Below, piece by piece: positions 55,401 to 64,000 of a DNA stretch of 64,000 nucleotides. The notes beneath the pieces are model-generated. The model saw only the letters and a program-made list of their open reading frames with translations, did not search any database and had not been told where the DNA came from. Each line of letters opens with the position of its first letter. Within the stretch, counting starts at the first letter, position 1. The translations under genes and the position numbers were made by a program. This DNA comes from Macrostomum hystrix (Eukaryota; Platyhelminthes; Macrostomidae), in the NCBI GenBank assembly GCA_950097015.1, contig CATNEN010000009.1, forward strand, positions 1,056,501 to 1,120,500, written 5' to 3'.

Positions 55401-55593
55401 CCTTCCTACAACCCGCCACCCCACTGCGTCTCACCTGCCAGCGGCCCCGCCACCCGCAGAGATGCCGGTGTACCCGACCATCACGGCGCAGGTGAGCTTC
55501 CGGCAGTACGAGCTGCGCACGGACCTGGCGGACTCGCTGTTCGCCATCCCGGACGGCTACAAGCAGAGCCGGCGCCGCTTCCCCAACTTGTGA
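49448..55593 (+). CDS. ANKRD13: Ankyrin-repeat / GPCR-chaperone protein of the ANKRD13 family, seven exons
   Basis: Exons: 49448-49799, 51914-52060, 52558-52689, 53052-53371, 53725-54107, 54199-54299, 55460-55593; 1569 bp, 522 residues, all junctions GT-AG and phase-consistent. A Ser/Ala-rich N-terminus (1-75) leads into ankyrin repeats (RLHRLAFTGDVTALARV; NTALHIAIMRGHHACVTLL). The GPCR-chaperone region follows: DFYLEINWDFQTWVPLLSRL, then RKRREHLSAEDVRRNKEVM, LPPGFPVKIEMPVYPTITAQ and IPDGYKQSRRRFPNL. These match vertebrate ANKRD13A-D closely. Family members carry C-terminal ubiquitin-interacting motifs and bind ubiquitinated membrane cargo such as EGFR at the plasma membrane and endosomes. 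Here the frame stops at a UGA (55591-55593) just after RFPNL, before any such motif, with 49 further sense codons in frame. The start at 49448 was chosen over an upstream in-frame ATG at 49415 because of the likely acceptor between them. Confidence 0.93.
49815..51825. repeat. 23-bp minisatellite in ANKRD13 intron 1
   Basis: About 87 units of 23 bp around GATACTTCAGATCCGCTCCC, with GATTCTTCAG and GATCCTTAG variants. It occupies nearly all of the 2114-bp intron. A higher-order block of several units repeats at about 50890, 51200 and 51610. Confidence 0.95.
52705..52950. repeat. 20-bp imperfect repeat in ANKRD13 intron 3
   Basis: About 11 units based on CAGTTACCTGGCTAACCTGT; the first few are exact and later ones decay. 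Confidence 0.9.
53453..53650 (+). mobile_element. Diverged tRNA-derived SINE (family 1) in ANKRD13 intron 4
   Basis: It matches the family 1 SINE: head AGTGGCGGAGAGCGCTGAAG, body GCGGAGAGAAGGCTTTGGGG and GGGTCTAGTGTCACCAAATG end, with an internal deletion. It lies within the 353-bp intron between exons 4 and 5. Confidence 0.8.
54314..55400. repeat. 29-bp minisatellite in ANKRD13 intron 6
   Basis: About 37 units around CAACCTGCCACCCCACTGTG. Long open frames on both strands across it are artefacts of the repeat. It fills most of the 1160-bp intron before the last exon. Confidence 0.95.
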
Positions 55594-55784
55594 CGCGATC
55601 TGGGGGACGCGGCCCTCTCGCTGCCGCTGACGGCGCCGCTGATAGCTGAGGCCGGCGACAGCGAAGGCGGCCACCTGCTATGCGTGGATGTACCGCTGTC
55701 CAACGTTGGCGAGTCCGGGCCCGTCCTCCGAGTCGAACTCTGACGACACCTCCGCCTCATTCGCTCCCTTCTTGTTACCTCTGA

Positions 55785-56296
55785 ATTTTATGAGTTATCC
55801 CCTTCAAATGCTTTGGGATTTTATGAGTTATCCCCATCAGATGCTTTGGGATTTTATGAGTTGTCCCCCTTCAAATGCTTTGGGATTTTATGAGTTATCC
55901 CCATCAGATGCTTTGGATTTTATGAGTTGTCCCCCTTCAAATGCTTTGGATTTTATGAGTTATCCCCTTCAGATGCTTTGGGATTTTATGAGTTATCCCC
56001 TTCAGATGCTTTGGATTTTATGAGTTATCCCCTTCAAATGCTTTGGGATTTTATGAGTTATCCCCTTCAGATGCTTTGGATTTTATGAGTTATCCCCTTC
56101 AGATGCTTTGGGATTTTATGAGTTATCCCCTTCAAATGCTTTGGGATTTTATGAGTTATCCCCTTCAAATGCTTTGGGATTTTATGAGTTATCCCCTTCA
56201 GATGCTTTGGGATTTTATGAGTTATCCCCTTCAAATGCTTTGGGATTTTATGAGTTATCCCCTTCAGATGCTTTGGGATTTTATGAGTTATCCCCT
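55785..56296. repeat. 33-bp minisatellite downstream of ANKRD13
   Basis: About 16 units around TTTTATGAGTTATCCCCTTC. The period is a multiple of three, giving artefactual frames. Confidence 0.95.
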
Positions 56297-56299
56297 TTT

Positions 56300-56929
56300 G
56301 TAGTCGTAGTATTTCGATGCCCCCTAATTTATTCCCTTCAGTTTCTGGGTGATTTTGTCTTGTCTGACAAATCCCCTCTTGGTCTCTTCTTTTCGGGGAT
56401 TTATATATGTTCCCATGAGCGGGATTTAAAACATCACATTGAGCCATTTGTCCTGGGTGTTGGCTGTCTGCAGTGAACACGAAATCGCAGCGACAGAGTC
56501 AGTATGTGTACATTTCTTATTTATATTTTATATTTCAAGTAGTTTTTGGCCTAACGTCTGCGTTAGATGCTTGTGATTTTATGTTCTATTTGATTTTTGC
56601 TTAGAACTGAGCTTTTACCTCACTTTTTTGCATGGAATGCGCACTTTGCTACTTGCAGTAATACAAGTAGTATATGTATATTATATATTACAGTAGTATC
56701 ATTTTTAACGCAGGGATTTTTGCCCCTGACTCAATCTAGCTGCAATGCTGCGTGAACCAAATAGTTTCCTGTTTATTTCTAGTGTACTTCAGCGGTCCCT
56801 GAGTATGAGCTCATTGTCTGACCTCCCGCACCAGGTTTTATAGTTGATATTCTTGCTGTAGTTATTGAGCTTAGTTGCCGCAACCTGGAATCATATCCTG
56901 CTCATGGCGAGCCGACTGCAAATAAACAT
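56300..56929. other. Intergenic, no gene seen
   Basis: AT-rich sequence between two arrays; nothing recognised. Confidence 0.5.
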
Positions 56930-57068
56930 TGTACTGCTCATCAGTGAGTACTGCTCATCAGTGAGTACTGCTCATCAGTGAGTACTGCTCATCAGTGAGT
57001 ACTGCTCATCAGTGAGTACTGCTCACCAGTGAGTACTGCTCACCAGTGAGTACTGCTCATCAGTGAGT
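56930..57068. repeat. 17-bp tandem array, about eight units
   Basis: Units of TACTGCTCATCAGTGAG, 230 bp upstream of the REV7 start codon. Confidence 0.9.
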
Positions 57069-57300
57069 ACTGATTATCAGATTCTCACCGATTTGCCTGC
57101 CTTTGCTTTGCGGGAAATGACTTCTAGGATTCTCGGAGACAGGAGGGCTTTGGGCACGGGCTATTGTTTATCAGTCGTAAAGTGCGGAGGTTCCACAAGC
57201 CCTCTCTCCGCGGCAGCACGTAGAATCGAGTTCGAGTGGCTTGGTGCAAGCGCTGACCTGCCACGTTCTTGAATGTCTTCCAGATCTGCCGCCCCTCCAC

Positions 57301-57954
57301 ATGGCCGACCTCAGACGTCAGGGCGGCGTCGGGAGCAGCGACTCAACCCGCCGGCTGCTGTCCTACGTGGCCGAGTTCGTGGAGATCCTGCTGCACCAGC
57401 TGCTGCGGCGCCACCGCGCCTATCCCTGCGGCGTCTTCCAGCTGCGCCAGCGCTACGGCCTGCCGCTCTGGCAGTGCGCGCACCCGCGCGTGGCCGAGTA
57501 CACCGCCGCCGTTGCCAGCACCTTCGAGATGTGCGCCAGCTTTGTCGACCGGCTGCGAGTGAAATTCCGGCCGAGCGGCGGAGAGCCGCCAGTCAGCTAC
57601 TGCCTGCTGCTGCGCCTGCGGCCACAACATTTCGAGGACTGCGCCGACACCTGCCTGCGGCTAGAGGCTCAACTGGCCCGCCTGCTGCTGCGCCTGCTGC
57701 CAGACGAAGCTGACGCCCTCACTGAGGAGTCTCAGCCAGCTGCGGGCGACACCAGCTGGAGCGTGGAGTTTGTCTCCAGGCAGCCGTTGGAGGACCTTGC
57801 CAGTCCGCACTTTCCCATCGGCCGTGTCAGCGCCGGCGGAGGCGGCGGCTCGCTGCAGCCGCTTGCCAGCGCAGTGGCGCCGTTCATCGGCCTCGACCTG
57901 GCCATGGAGGAGCTGTCGTTGTCGCCGAAAACTGCCGATGATGTCGACTATTGA
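57301..57954 (+). CDS. MAD2L2: REV7/MAD2L2-like HORMA-domain protein, single exon
   Basis: 217 residues, close to the 211 of human MAD2L2. The N-terminal half aligns well by eye: VAEFVEILLHQLLRRHRAYP (human LCEFLEVAVHLILYVREVYP), GVFQLRQRYGLPLWQCAHP (human GIFQKRKKYNVPVQMSCHP) and AEYTAAVASTF. The C-terminal half keeps the spacing of the safety-belt region (PAAGDTSWSVEFVSRQPL, FIGLDLAMEEL) with an extra Gly-rich stretch. REV7 is a HORMA adaptor of DNA polymerase zeta (with REV3/REV1) and of the shieldin complex, acting in the nucleus in translesion synthesis and break repair. The ATG at 57301 fits the human N-terminus; the frame is open upstream to 57241, and a TTCCAG acceptor-like site lies just before it. 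Confidence 0.85.
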   Translation: MADLRRQGGVGSSDSTRRLLSYVAEFVEILLHQLLRRHRAYPCGVFQLRQRYGLPLWQCAHPRVAEYTAAVASTFEMCASFVDRLRVKFRPSGGEPPVSYCLLLRLRPQHFEDCADTCLRLEAQLARLLLRLLPDEADALTEESQPAAGDTSWSVEFVSRQPLEDLASPHFPIGRVSAGGGGGSLQPLASAVAPFIGLDLAMEELSLSPKTADDVDY

Positions 57955-58194
57955 ATTGCAGCGCTGTCCCAGACTCAGATCCATATGACACGTCTTTCGG
58001 CCTATTTAAAATCCTCAAACTGAGTTTCTCAAAGCCTTGAAAAAGTTGCTTATCTATGTACAGTGCTGGACATACTCCATCTAATTTGCTCATATCATAT
58101 ATGAATAAATATATATATATAGTCTTTTATGAATGAATTGTTCATTACATTTTGCTGCCGTGAATCATATGGAGACAGATTTTTAAACACTAGC

Positions 58195-59665
58195 AAAAAT
58201 ATGTTGATAGACTAGCCTGTCAGAATCTGCTGATAGACTAGCCTGTCAGAATCTGATGATAGACTAGCCTGTCAGAATCTGCTGATAAACTAGCCTGTCA
58301 GAATCTGATGATAGACTAGCCTGTCAGAATCTGCTGATAGACTAGCCTGTCAGAATCTGATGATAGACTAGCCTGTCAGAATCTGAAGATAAACTAGCCT
58401 GTCAGAATCTGATGATAGACTAGCCTGTCAGAATCTGTTGATATACTAGCCTGTCAGAATCTGCTGATATACTAGCCTGTCAGAATCTGTTGATATACTA
58501 GCCTGTCAGAATCTGCTGATATACTAGCCTGTCAGAATCTGTTGATATACTAGCCTGTCAGAATCTGATGATAGACTAGCCTGTCAGAATCTGATGATAG
58601 ACTAGCCTGTCAGAATCTGATGATATACTAGCCTGTCAGAATCTGCTGATAGACTAGCCTGTCAGAATCTGTTGATATACTAGCCTGTCAGAATCTGTTG
58701 ATATACTAGCCTGTCAGAATCTGCTGATATACTAGCCTGTCAGAATCTGTTGATAGACTAGCCTGTCAGAATCTGATGATAGACTAGCCTGTCAGAATCT
58801 GCTGATAGACTAGCCTGTCAGAATCTGTTGATAGACTAGCCTGTCAGAATCTGATGATAGACTAGCCTGTCAGAATCTGTTGATAGACTAGCCTGTCAGA
58901 ATCTGATGATAGACTAGCCTGTCAGAATCTGCTGATAGACTAGCCTGTCAGAATCTGCTGATATACTAGCCTGTCAGAATCTGCTGATAGACTAGCCTGT
59001 CAGAATCTGTTGATATACTAGCCTGTCAGAATCTGTTGATAGACTAGCCTGTCAGAATCTGTTGATATACTAGCCTGTCAGAATCTGTTGATATACTAGC
59101 CTGTCAGAATCTGTTGATAGACTAGCCTGTCAGAATCTGCTGATATACTAGCCTGTCAGAATCTGCTGATAGACTAGCCTGTCAGAATCTGCTGATAGAC
59201 TAGCCTGTCAGAATCTGCTGATAGACTAGCCTGTCAGAATCTGATGATAGACTAGCCTGTCAGAATCTGATGATAGACTAGCCTGTCAGAATCTGATGAT
59301 AGACTAGCCTGTCAGAATCTGTTGATATACTAGCCTGTCAGAATCTGTTGATATACTAGCCTGTCAGAATCTGTTGATATACTAGCCTGTCAGAATCTGC
59401 TGATAGACTAGCCTGTCAGAATCTGCTGATAGACTAGCCTGTCAGAATCTGCTGATATACTAGCCTGTCAGAATCTGTTGATATACTAGCCTGTCAGAAT
59501 CTGCTGATAGACTAGCCTGTCAGAATCTGCTGATAGACTAGCCTGTCAGAATCTGCTGATATACTAGCCTGTCAGAATCTGCTGATAGACTAGCCTGTCA
59601 GAATCTGCTGATAGACTAGCCTGTCAGAATCTGCTGATAGACTAGCCTGTCAGAATCTGCTGATA
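58195..59665. repeat. 26-bp minisatellite
   Basis: About 56 units around GATAGACTAGCCTGTCAGAA, with GATATACTAG and T/C/A variation before TGAT. It lies between the REV7 gene and the TPR gene, which are convergent. Confidence 0.95.
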
Positions 59666-60056
59666 AAGATAGCCTTAATTGAGCCAATTGAAATTCAGAG
59701 TGAAAATGAAGGCTCTGAGTGCAACTCTACAGAATTTTATCCTTAATTTGAGTCAATTTGAATCCTATATTTTACGGCATTTGACTATTTCGAATTAAAA
59801 AACGCGAAGAAGTAATATTACCGGATCTTAATCAATTTAGCTATTACAACAAAAGCCTCAAGTACAAGCAATACAAAATATTTAACACGCTACAGTCACG
59901 GACTTCTATGTGTATTGTTCTCATCAATAAGTTAAGCAACTTTAACAATAGCTTTCATTTTATAGTATCACAGCTACAGAGAAAACATCTTATTGTACAG
60001 AAACAGGACAGGGCAGAGAAGCAGGTAACTGGTGTGTTGAGCGAGCCAATCTGAGC

Positions 60057-60170
60057 ATGGGTATTTATTGTGACAAGTGTCAAAATGTCAGCGTGCACCA
60101 ACAGTGTTCAGTTAAGAGCACTGAAAACAATCTGGGTAAACAGTGCTCATCAACTGGAGCAGCTCTCTAA
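60057..60170 (+). pseudogene. Short zinc-finger-like coding remnant
   Basis: 37 codons from ATG 60057 to TAA, open further upstream to about 60003. They contain CDKCQNVSVHQQC, a Cys-x2-Cys…His-x2-Cys pattern like the PHD-type fingers found in some LINE proteins. No other domain adjoins it. Probably a mobile-element fragment; it could be chance. Confidence 0.35.
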
Positions 60171-60429
60171 TTAATTAGAAAGGCGTGTAAAATGCTTAAA
60201 ATTCAAATAAGTCTGCGGAAATTATAATATTAAAATTTATGCGCTTTTCAAGGGCAGAACTTGGTTTTTTGGAGAAAAACTGGCATGAATGAAGCCATGA
60301 AAGTGGAAGAGCTGAGTTGGAAATGCTGCGAAATCTCTGCGTACAGCAAAATAGCAAATTTTACTCATTAGCACGGCCAGTTTTTACCTTTGAGACTTTG
60401 ATTCAGGATTGCTAAATTTTAGAAAATAC

Positions 60430-60665
60430 AATCCACTGGAATCCCTAATCAATTGGCTAGGCTAGCAATCCTCTGGAATCCTTAATTAATTGGCTAGGCT
60501 AGCAATCCTCTGGAATCCTTAATTAATTGGCTAGGCTAGCAATCCACTGGAATCCTTAATTAATTGGCTAGGCTAGCAATCCTCTGGAATCCCAAATCAA
60601 TTGGCTAGGCTAGCAATCCTATGGAATCCTTAATTAATTGGCTAGGCTAGCAATCCTCTGGAATC
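60430..60665. repeat. 37-bp tandem array, about six units
   Basis: Units with TTAATTAATTGGCTAGGCTA and AATCC.CTGGAATCC blocks, ending about 20 bp from the stop codon of the TPR gene, so probably within its 3' UTR. Confidence 0.9.
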
Positions 60666-60685
60666 CCCAGTATATTGGCATGGAG

Positions 60686-63600
60686 TCAGTCCCTCAGCGT
60701 CAGCGTGGCAAGCATGTCGCTCACTACCTCGTCAGCTCCATCGTCCTCCGCCATCGCCGAAGCAGAACCTGCGGCCGCGCTGCCCCCCGGCAAATCGGCC
60801 AGCTGGTCCTCGTCCAGCAGCACAAAGTCGTCTTCGTCAGCGGCGGCTTGGTGGTCGGAGTTGGACAGCGAGCTGAAGCTGTAGCTGCCACCGGCTGACT
60901 GGGCCTGGTCGTCCTCGTCCTCCTGGAGCTCGCGCTGGCTGAACTCGGCCTCCTGCTCGGGCCCGACCTCCGATGAGTGCAGGTGGCGCAGGTAGAGCGC
61001 GGCCCGTCTGTAGCGGGGCTCCAGCAGCACCGAGCCTGCGCGGCAGGTCTTTGGATGATCGGGCCCGTACACCAGCTGAATGACCTCCGCCCAGCGCCGA
61101 AAATACATGTAGGCCCGGAGGAAGCAGGACTGGGGAGGCCGAGTGGTCAGATATTAGATACGACTCACCTGCCTGTCTCAAACTTGGCTTCATCAAACTA
61201 AATGACGTCATCAAACTAAATGACGTCATCAAACTGGTTAACATAAACAAACTGAATGAACCTAACTATCTGAATTACCTAAATTTTATTATTCTGAGGT
61301 TATGCAAGCCTCATCTGATCTCAAAGAACTTTGTCGCACAAATGTCCGCAGCCTCCAGGAGCTCACCTTGTCCTCGTAGGCGATGCCGATGTTGATGTAC
61401 AACCGGCCCACCAGGCGGTGGCAGTCGCCGAACAGCAGGCGGGCCAGCCGCAGAGCCGCCTTGTACAGCCGCAGCTGGCGGTCTGAGCCACGCTTGGCCA
61501 GGACGCCCTGCGTCATGGCGGCCTCGCTGGCGAGCTGGCGGTCCAGCTGCCGGGCGAAAGCGTCGGAGGCTGCCTGCACCAGGCTCAGCGCCTTGCCGAC
61601 AGCCTGCTCTGGAGTCAGCCAGGCGTGGCCGCCGCCGCAGGCTCGCCAGGAGTCCAGAGCGAAGCCCAGGCGCATCTGCAGGACCGCCAATCGGCGTCGC
61701 CCGCTCTCCCGGCGCATGCGGCTGTAGACCCCGATGGCGGCCTCGGCGAACTTGATGGCCCGCCTCAACGTCGGCTTCTGGTCGCTGGTGACAAAGTCCG
61801 ACAGCTTTAGCCGGTCGTCGTACAGGTGGAACATCAGGCCGCAGAGGTCCGCTGTGATTGGCTGGGGCAGGCCGGCCGCCTTGGCCAGCTTGTAGGCGGA
61901 TTTTGCCGCTTCCAGGCACCTGCGGGGTGAGAATAACCAATCAGAACGTAATGGGACAGTCAAAAGAAACGCTATTATGTAATAAAAATATTAATTGAAG
62001 GAGGGCTGCGGGCAATGGCACATCATCTAGCGACACTAGACCCGCAGCCAGCGAGGAGGCAATTCTGCCCAATATGCTGAATCTTAAGCACGCACACAGA
62101 CACCGTACGCAGGCATGCCCTCACATAGGTGTGTATATCTGCCCTGACTTTCTCATCGTCAGGCAGTGTACACTCTCACTGTGCCTAGGAGGTTGGTTCT
62201 CAAGTGCGTAAATTGCACGACAAGCCCCCAAGCCTTCTCTCCGCGGCTGCGGCCCAAATGAATGTGGCCACGCTTCGGAATCGAGCTCAGGGACCTTCGT
62301 GCGAGAGGCGTTAGACCTCTCTGCCACTCACAACAATCCCGTTGGTAGAGTCAGCAGAAATCCCACTTGATAGAGTCAGCAGAAATCCCATTTGGTACAG
62401 TCAGCAGAATTCCCATTTGGTACAATCAGCAGAATTCCCATTTGGTACAATCAGCAGAATTCCCATTTGGTACAATCAGCAGGATTCCCATTTGGTACAG
62501 TCAGCAGAATTCCCATTTGGTACAATCAGCAGAATTCCCATTTGGTACAATCAGCAGAATTCCCATTTGGTACAATCAGCAGGATTCCCATTTGGTACAG
62601 TCAGCAGAATTCCCATTTGGTACAGTCAGCAGAATTCCCATTTGGCACAATCAGCAGAATTCCCATTTGGCACAATCAGCAGAATTCCCATTTGGTACAG
62701 TCAGCAAATATCCTGTTTGGAACAGTCACCAGAAATTATTTTTAGGACAGTCACCAGAAGTCCTAGAATTATAAAAAGGGAATAAATTTTACCCGCATAT
62801 TAAGCAAGCATATAGAAGCTGACATCTCATATCAGGCTCTCCCTGACCTGCGGTAGTGCCCGGCCAGCAGCAACACCCGGCAGATGAGCAGGTGGCGGTG
62901 CAGGCAGCAGGCGGAGCTGCCCGCAGCCTCGAGCAGTCCGCAGTAGCGCTCAGCCATGGAACCGTAGTCGCCGCACTGTGCCGCGTCTCTCCACAGGCGC
63001 AGCAGGCGGTCGCTGGGCTCAGGAGCGTCGCACTGCTGGAAAGTCTCCAGCACGTCCCAGCGGCAGAGAAAATCCTCGAGGCGGCCGAGGGCGCCGCTGG
63101 CCAGGGCGGCCGGCGGGAATTCGTCAAGGCAGCGGTCCAGGCCGCACAGCTCCGGCCGCTCAAAATGGTCGGCCAGTCGGGACAGCCAGAACTGCCCGCT
63201 GGCCTGGTACAGGGAGCTGGGGTAAAGGGCAATTGGGCAGTGGGAATCACGTTGAATCAGATGATCAGAGGCGTGGAGAAAACTGGGGATCAGAGATGTA
63301 GGAAAACTTGGGATCAAAGGCGTGGGGAAAACTAGGGATCAGAGATGTAGGAAAATTGGGGATCAGAGATGTAGGAAAACTGGGGATCAGAGATGTAGGA
63401 AAACTGGGGATCAGAGATGTAGGAAAATTGGGGATCAGAGATGTAGGAAAACTGGGGATCAGAGATGTAGGAAAACTGGGGATCAGAGATGTAGGAAAAC
63501 TGGGGATCAGAGATGTAGGAAAATTGGGGATCAGAGATGTAGGAAAACTGGGGATCAGAGATGTAGGAAAACTGGGGATCAGAGATGTAGGAAAACTGGG

Positions 63601-64000
63601 AATCAGAGATGTAGGAAAACTTGGGATCAAAGGCGTGGGGAAAACTAGGGATCAGAGATGTAGGAAAACTGGGAATCAGAGATGTAGGAAAACTGGGGAT
63701 CAGAGATGTAGGAAAACTTGGGATCAAAAGTGTGGTGAAAACGGGATTAGAGGCGTGGGGAAAATTGAGGATCACAGAGGTCACATACCGAGCGGCCTTG
63801 CGCAGCGCGGGGTGTCGGAAGGCCAGCCAGCGGTCGGGCTCCAGAGATTGCGGCGCCGGAAGCGTCAGCAGCGGTGCCAGAGCGCTCAGCACGCCAGTCC
63901 AGCGTCGCTGGGACCAGCCGAGCCGCGCGCTGCCAGTCATGAGCTCCGCTGCATCGGCGATGGAGGCCTTCTCCGAAGGCTCGACGCCATCCTTTTCGGC
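60686..64000 (-). CDS. C-terminal part of a TPR-containing protein, possibly STAND/NACHT type; continues past the right edge
   Basis: Exons on the minus strand: 64000-63789 (partial), 63216-62848, 61919-61367, 61129-60686. Junctions GT-AG and phase-consistent (phases 2, 2, 0). The first part (SLYQASGQFWLSRLADHFER, then ALGRLEDFLCRWDVLETFQQ) resembles the helical region that follows the NTPase domain in NPHP3/TTC41-like proteins. TPR-like helices follow (CLEAAKSAYKLAKAAGLP; ALRLARLLFGDCHRLVGRLY; INIGIAYEDK; YGPDHPKTCRA). The end is acidic (ELQEDEDDQAQ, DEDDFVLLDEDQ). A role as a scaffold of STAND/TPR type is inference; the NTPase domain, if any, lies outside the window. Two of its introns hold private minisatellites and one holds a SINE. 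Confidence 0.7.
61983..62327 (-). mobile_element. tRNA-derived SINE (family 1), minus strand, in an intron of the TPR gene
   Basis: On the minus strand it starts GTGGCAGAGAGGTCTAACGC, has the B-box relative GCTCGATTCC and the body GCGGAGAGAAGGCTTGGGGG, and ends in GGAGGGCTTCAATTAATATT-like AT-rich sequence (read approximately). It lies in sense with the host gene. Confidence 0.85.
62345..62760. repeat. 25-bp minisatellite in a TPR-gene intron
   Basis: About 16 units around AGCAGAATTCCCATTTGGTA with ACAAT/ACAGT variants, decaying at both ends. Confidence 0.95.
63255..63755. repeat. 24-bp minisatellite in a TPR-gene intron
   Basis: About 20 units around GGGGATCAGAGATGTAGGAA, with GATCAAAGGCGTGGGGAA variants at both ends. 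Unit length divisible by three gives artefactual frames. Confidence 0.95.

Noticed and set aside
54108..55649. Pro/Cys/Leu-rich frame of 513 codons overlapping the 3' end of ANKRD13
   Set aside because: It runs through the 29-bp intronic repeat in a frame other than exon 7; true exons 6 and 7 are fixed by homology and splice sites.

Overview
This is a 64 kb piece of an animal nuclear genome. It has spliced genes with GT-AG introns, an EGFR-family receptor tyrosine kinase, an ankyrin-repeat GPCR-chaperone gene (ANKRD13), a REV7/MAD2L2 homologue, tRNA-derived SINEs and a very heavy load of minisatellites. Short, compact exons and tandem repeats in most introns suggest a lophotrochozoan, possibly a free-living flatworm of the Macrostomum type. 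That placement is inference, not something the sequence proves.

Positions 1-41393 are two tandem copies of a large segmental duplication, about 17.0 kb (unit 1) and 24.4 kb (unit 2). Each unit runs: 3' end of an acyl-protein thioesterase (LYPLA) gene on the minus strand; a 24/30-bp minisatellite that derives from the last LYPLA intron; a second 30-bp array; an intronless EGFR-like receptor with a shortened ectodomain (type A); about 5-10 kb of non-coding sequence with a SINE and a 47-bp array; an intronless full-length EGFR-like receptor (type B); a foldback element; a 40-bp array; and a long 30-bp array. Four receptor genes result: A1 (2495-4966), B1 (9920-13183), A2 (20204-22675) and B2 (33421-36684). 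Unit 2 also carries a 5.7 kb block that is absent from unit 1 and holds a spliced gene for a secreted protein of unknown function (28728-30987, minus). The window opens inside the same repeat context, so the array probably continues to the left.

The third unit start (41394 onward) joins a complete LYPLA gene (three exons, minus strand, 41673-45369). This shows where the duplicated LYPLA fragments came from. From 46.6 kb on the sequence is single copy: two minisatellites, an ANKRD13-family gene of seven exons (49448-55593, plus), a single-exon REV7/MAD2L2 homologue (57301-57954, plus) and the 3' part of a TPR-repeat gene running off the right edge (60686-64000, minus). Several introns and most intergenic gaps in this part carry their own, unrelated minisatellite (unit lengths 17 to 37 bp).

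Functionally, the receptors would bind extracellular ligands and signal through tyrosine phosphorylation. LYPLA enzymes remove palmitate from signalling proteins, and vertebrate ANKRD13 proteins bind ubiquitinated EGFR during endocytosis. The neighbourhood is suggestive but may be chance. The best-supported unusual features are the hitch-hiking LYPLA fragments, the exchange of sequence between A and B receptors within each unit, the in-frame loss of an ectodomain block in type A, and a UGA-C stop followed by 49 open codons in the ANKRD13 gene.
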